Origin: Distichodus sexfasciatus
Lineage: Eukaryota; Chordata; Actinopteri; Characiformes; Distichodontidae
Length of the DNA stretch: 64,000 bases
Direction: 5' to 3'
Assembly (NCBI GenBank): GCA_032718565.1
Contig: JAVGVS010000295.1
Coordinates: forward strand, 253,032 to 317,031
Part shown: positions 60,816-64,000 of the stretch, piece by piece
How the letters are laid out: every line of letters starts with the position of its first letter
Numbering within the stretch: the first letter of the stretch is position 1
Notes under the pieces: generated by a model
Seen by the model: the letters and a program-made list of their open reading frames with translations, nothing else
The model's database searches: none
What the model was told of the DNA's origin: nothing
Translations under genes and position numbers: made by a program

Positions 60816-61029
60816 CTACATTCAACATGCACGCATGGAATTACCACACTACAAAGAAGCCCAGCACACCATTTCAGCAGTTGCAAAATGGACCCTGCTT
60901 TCAACCAACAACAGCCTGCCCAGGAGTGGGAGCATGGACACATCATAATTGCACTGCTGAAGAAAAAAACTTTCCTCTTTATTCAAGTATGTGCCAACAG
61001 AGTGGCTGGCCTTACCCACTGAAGCGCTG

Positions 61030-61315
61030 CTAAAATTGACATGCTGTGTGGAGGAAGGCTTCTAATCTACCCACCTTCTGCCAAGCCTATAATCCCACTA
61101 ATCTCAAATGTGTAGCAAGAGAACATGCACAAAATCCCCACTACGTGCTTGGCTAGCAGGGTGTACCATACCACCATCCTATATCTAACATTACTGTGGG
61201 TGGAGGGGTGATGGTACTGGGGTTTGGCACTTTTGCAGGCCAGCCAGGTCCACTTGTGCTTTTGAAAGATGTAGAGTCTGTTTATAAAAGAGTTCTGAAA
61301 GATTTTAGTTCATAA
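61030..61315 (+). pseudogene. Decayed Tc1/mariner-like transposase
   Basis: From 61196 to the TAA at 61313-61315 the frame reads VGGGVMVLGFGTFAGQPGPL, very like the conserved 'GGG(S/V)VMVWG' motif before the second catalytic block of Tc1-type transposases. Upstream, separated by stops and frameshifts, 'AKPIIPLISNV' (about 61081-61113) resembles the stretch after the DNA-binding domain. The DDE residues cannot be traced, terminal inverted repeats were not found and several stops interrupt it. A dead copy; its limits are uncertain and it may start near 60.8 kb. Confidence 0.5.
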
Positions 61316-62194
61316 GGATTGGCCTGATGTAGCTACATCCAGGCATCAGAGAGTTTTCCCCTTGCCTTAAGCTAAATGAGATGTTTTGCCCAGCTGAGTG
61401 GATGATCAGAACAGAAAATCTGTGAGCCTCTTAGCCACACTGTTGCGCAAACAGTTCTGTGTGTGATAACCAACAAAAACAGTGAGTGTAAACAGGTTTG
61501 GAAAAGAATCAGTGTCAAGCTCATATTTAGTGACTCAGGAAGTATTGTAAGAAATTTTAGGGAAGCATATTGTAATGTATGGGCTTCTCAAAAATTGCAC
61601 ATATGGACTTGCCTGATATAACAACTAAAATGCTCTGTTGGTCAAATATGCCCCCTCGCCCCAAACACATTCATCCAAACCCTTATCCTCAAATTCCCTT
61701 CAACTAACTCCCTGATATTTTTGTGAACTGTGAATGTGAAATGTTGCACAGTAATTGATGTTGATCCTGGCATGTTTAAGGGCGGCAATACAAATTAGGA
61801 TGGGAAAGGTTATGATAATATTTAGCAAGTCCAATTTGCCAACTTGAGCAACTTGCCCCATCTAATAATCAAGAATAAGTAAAATACATTTCTAAATTTA
61901 AGCTATGATGTCAATATAAAGTGATACGTTAAAGCTTCTTGGTGTGGTTTTTAAAGTATATTTCAGGTTGGAGCAAAGATATAATCTTATTTAAGTAGTT
62001 TAGCCATAAAAATGACTTCAAATAACTCATACCACTTAAACCCCTACAAATCGTTAACCTGGCAACAGAGCTTCAGTTGGAGCTTCAGTTTAGAAACCGA
62101 ACAATCTGCCATAGGTGAACTTTACTCAAACTTCACAGTTCATCCTGTAGCTGTAGTCAGAACCTCACTTCCGGAATCTTTCTTTTTTAAACGT
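61316..62194. other. AT-rich non-coding DNA
   Basis: May contain the 3' remainder of the transposon. Nothing else recognised. Confidence 0.45.
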
Positions 62195-62394
62195 TCATGC
62201 ACCCGGTTGCCCAGAGGAGGATGGGGGTCCCTTCCGAGTCTTGGTTCCTCTCAAGGTTTCTTTCTACTAGAGGGAGTTTTCCCTGCCGCTGTCGCCTCAG
62301 GCTTGCTTGTTGGGGGTTTAGGCTGGTTATATGTAAAGTGCTTTGTGACAATGACTGTTGTTAAGAGCGCTAGATAAATAAAATTGAATTGAAC
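62195..62394 (+). mobile_element. Fish LINE-type 3' tail repeat
   Basis: Contains 'cttggttcctctcaaggttt', 'gggagttttccctgccgctg', 'gtgctttgtgacaatgactg', 'agagcgctagataaataaaa' and the tail 'ttgaattgaa'. This is a very common dispersed sequence in teleosts, usually the 3' end of a LINE or derived SINE. The 121-codon frame over it (62012-62377) is not a gene. Confidence 0.75.
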
Positions 62395-62990
62395 TTTCTT
62401 TTTCTTCTGGATTAAACTGTATAAGAGAATGTATTAACAGTTTCAAAAGTGAGTTATGTATCAACTAGATGCTCATTATGTCCAAATTTGACATCACTAC
62501 AAATATCACATATTGAAAAATTGAAACCACATTCCTGTGGTCCTGGCAACATCCCAGAGGTGTGCTTTACTCAAACAACCCAATTTATTGAATTTTGATT
62601 TAATTGTCAACAAAAATCAGTATTTTATTAAATAGCAAACTTATGGCAAGTGAATAGAATTACGTTGGATTTTTTTTTTAAATCTTGATTTATACAATTA
62701 TCAAACGGCATGTTTTTGTTTTCAAAAATTGGATGGTTGGTTAAAAAAAAATACCAGAAAACTCTAATTGTATCTGTGTGGCATCCCTTTGTAGCTATTC
62801 GGCCTGTTATCTCTCTCGTCACGACGAGGTTTAGGTCTCACTAACCAGGCTTACAAACTTACAAACCTGTAGCGTTTATTGTGGCGAAAGTCTGACTGAA
62901 AAATAGCCCAAACAAATACAAATGAAAAACAAAAATAACAACAGAAATCTTCCAAGTTGTTTCGTTAATGCTCATATCCGCGCTGCCAAA
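62395..62990. other. AT-rich non-coding DNA
   Basis: T9 and A9 runs; nothing recognised. Confidence 0.5.
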
Positions 62991-62999
62991 TTAGGGAGG

Positions 63000-63520
63000 T
63001 GAGTCCATATTCTCCGGGTACTTTAGTGGTTCCTCTAAAAGGTGACAAGAAAATATTTTAAACGTTAAGTGAAAATGCCTCATTTATGAATCTTACACCG
63101 TCTGGTGGATGTTTGCTTTCGCGCGGCGAATCGAGGGAAATATTTGCTGTGTTGATACTGTCTGGCAGAATCAAATAATTGCGACGTGCGAACGTGAGAG
63201 AAACGGTTTGTTGGTTTTTTATCTTTTTTGGTGAAATTGTGAGCCAGCGCCGTCAGTCCAGACAGGCACACACACACACACACATACGAGTTTCGTAGTG
63301 ACACGCTTTCATCGTATAACCTGCTCGTAGTGTGCAGAGGCAGAACATATGGCTGCTGATGGATGAAGCTGTCAGTCCTCCAGCGCGCGGGTCACCAGCT
63401 GCATTTTAGCGGCTGTGGGTTTTGTCTGCGAAAGAAGTGCGATCCCGGCACAACTGCTTCTTGAGGAAATCAGAAATCAATACGGCGCGGCTTTATATTT
63501 CTGTTTTAGATTTTTAAAAA
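63000..63520. promoter_or_regulatory. CpG-richer block near the right edge
   Basis: Several CpG-dense words ('ttcgcgcggcgaatcgaggg' near 63118-63137, 'ccagcgcgcgggtcacc' near 63379-63395, 'tacggcgcggc'), plus a CA run at 63266-63285. Could be a conserved element or the outskirts of a promoter outside the window. No transcription start or coding exon is visible. Confidence 0.3.
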
Positions 63521-63910
63521 AATCTCCCCCGGCTATTGCTTCTTGCCCCATAAAAAACAAATAACATACACAATATACTATTATATTTCTTAAAATAGAA
63601 AATGATATATGTCTCAGGAGAAACTCGTATATGAAAAAACCAGGTCTACCACAGTAATCGAATTCTCGGACGCCATTCGTTTAAACAGAAATTGTAATTT
63701 TCAATTAGTATATGAGCATGCGAAACATCGAATTAAAATAAATCGAAAATGTCGAAAGTAAAAATTTTCATGTGTGACATGCGCCTGATAATTAATTTAA
63801 ACTATTTCTACTTTTGTTGGATTATTTCTGTAAGTGCAAATCCGTTTAAAACGTCCTAATAAATCAAAAATATTACTCGGAAAGTGACATTTTAATGAGT
63901 TAACATAAAT

Positions 63911-63911
<1 letters not shown>
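63521..63911. other. AT-rich non-coding DNA
   Basis: Nothing recognised, apart from scattered CpGs in otherwise AT-rich text. Confidence 0.45.

Positions 63912-63957
<46 letters not shown>
63912..63957. repeat. (ATT)n microsatellite
   Basis: About 15 ATT units. Confidence 0.95.
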
Positions 63958-64000
63958 GTTATTTGCTATTTTTGTTGCTGATTTATTTTATTTGAACTAC

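Noticed and set aside
62012..62377. 121-codon plus frame
   Set aside because: Ends inside a dispersed fish LINE-type tail.
1..64000. tRNA, rRNA, known microRNA genes, CRISPR arrays or prokaryotic-type operons
   Set aside because: Mature sequences of common neural and developmental microRNAs (for example miR-9, miR-124, miR-137, miR-219) were looked for by eye and not found; box B matches belong to SINEs; nothing prokaryotic is present.

Overview
The window looks like a stretch of a teleost fish nuclear genome, most likely an intergenic gene desert or a very long intron. It has long AT-rich non-coding DNA, many vertebrate-type microsatellites (TTA, CA/TG, TATC, TA), no operons, and dispersed repeats of kinds familiar from ray-finned fishes. 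The repeats are a tRNA-derived SINE whose 3' end resembles the common 'tcgctctggataagag...gtaaatgtaaa' tail, the 3' end of a non-LTR retrotransposon with a TTTGAC tail, a fish 3'-tail repeat ending in 'aaattgaattgaa', a TA-flanked MITE, and a decayed Tc1/mariner transposase. The SINE tail suggests, without proving, an otophysan-like fish (catfish, characin or relatives). No complete protein-coding gene, tRNA, rRNA or known microRNA could be recognised. Nearly all open frames of 60 to 240 codons are chance frames in non-coding DNA or simple repeats.

Layout. 0-2.4 kb: AT-rich DNA with two weak exon candidates on the + strand. 3-14 kb: blocks of higher complexity and CpG content (3.0-3.7, 6.1-6.6, 7.4-8.2, 9.0-9.9, 10.1-10.5, 13.2-14.1 kb) separated by AT-rich DNA. 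They read like candidate conserved enhancers and include a 33-bp tandem duplication with paired NFI-like half-sites and a perfect RFX X-box match. 14-18 kb is AT-rich and carries two retroposon fragments. 18.2-20.1 kb is another enhancer-like block. 20.8-21.7 kb is a truncated LINE. 22.1-28.3 kb is the densest run of candidate regulatory DNA, with three G-quadruplex motifs and adjacent palindromes. 30.4-32.3 and 35.2-36.2 kb are further blocks; between them, at 34.1-34.6 kb, is the best candidate coding exon (terminal, + strand, with polyA signals). 41.0-42.2 kb and 44.4-47.2 kb are enhancer-like and flank a 750-bp microsatellite cluster. 48.9 kb has three nuclear-receptor half-sites in DR1 array. 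50.3-50.9 kb is GC-rich with a long C-rich tract and two good splice donors on the minus strand. 51.7-55.2 kb holds a MITE and two SINE/fish repeats. 56.8-58.7 kb contains a homeodomain-site cluster and a CpG-bearing block. 60.8-62.4 kb carries transposon remains. The right edge (63.0-63.5 kb) becomes CpG-richer and could be the outskirts of a promoter beyond the window.

If the inference is right, the window's job is cis-regulation of a developmental gene outside it. That target cannot be named from the sequence. All conserved-element calls rest on composition and motif content only, because no alignment was possible. No convincing new biological system was found; the most testable leads are the duplicated NFI module, the X-box, the DR1 array, the exon candidate at 34.1 kb and the GC-rich locus at 50.3-50.9 kb.
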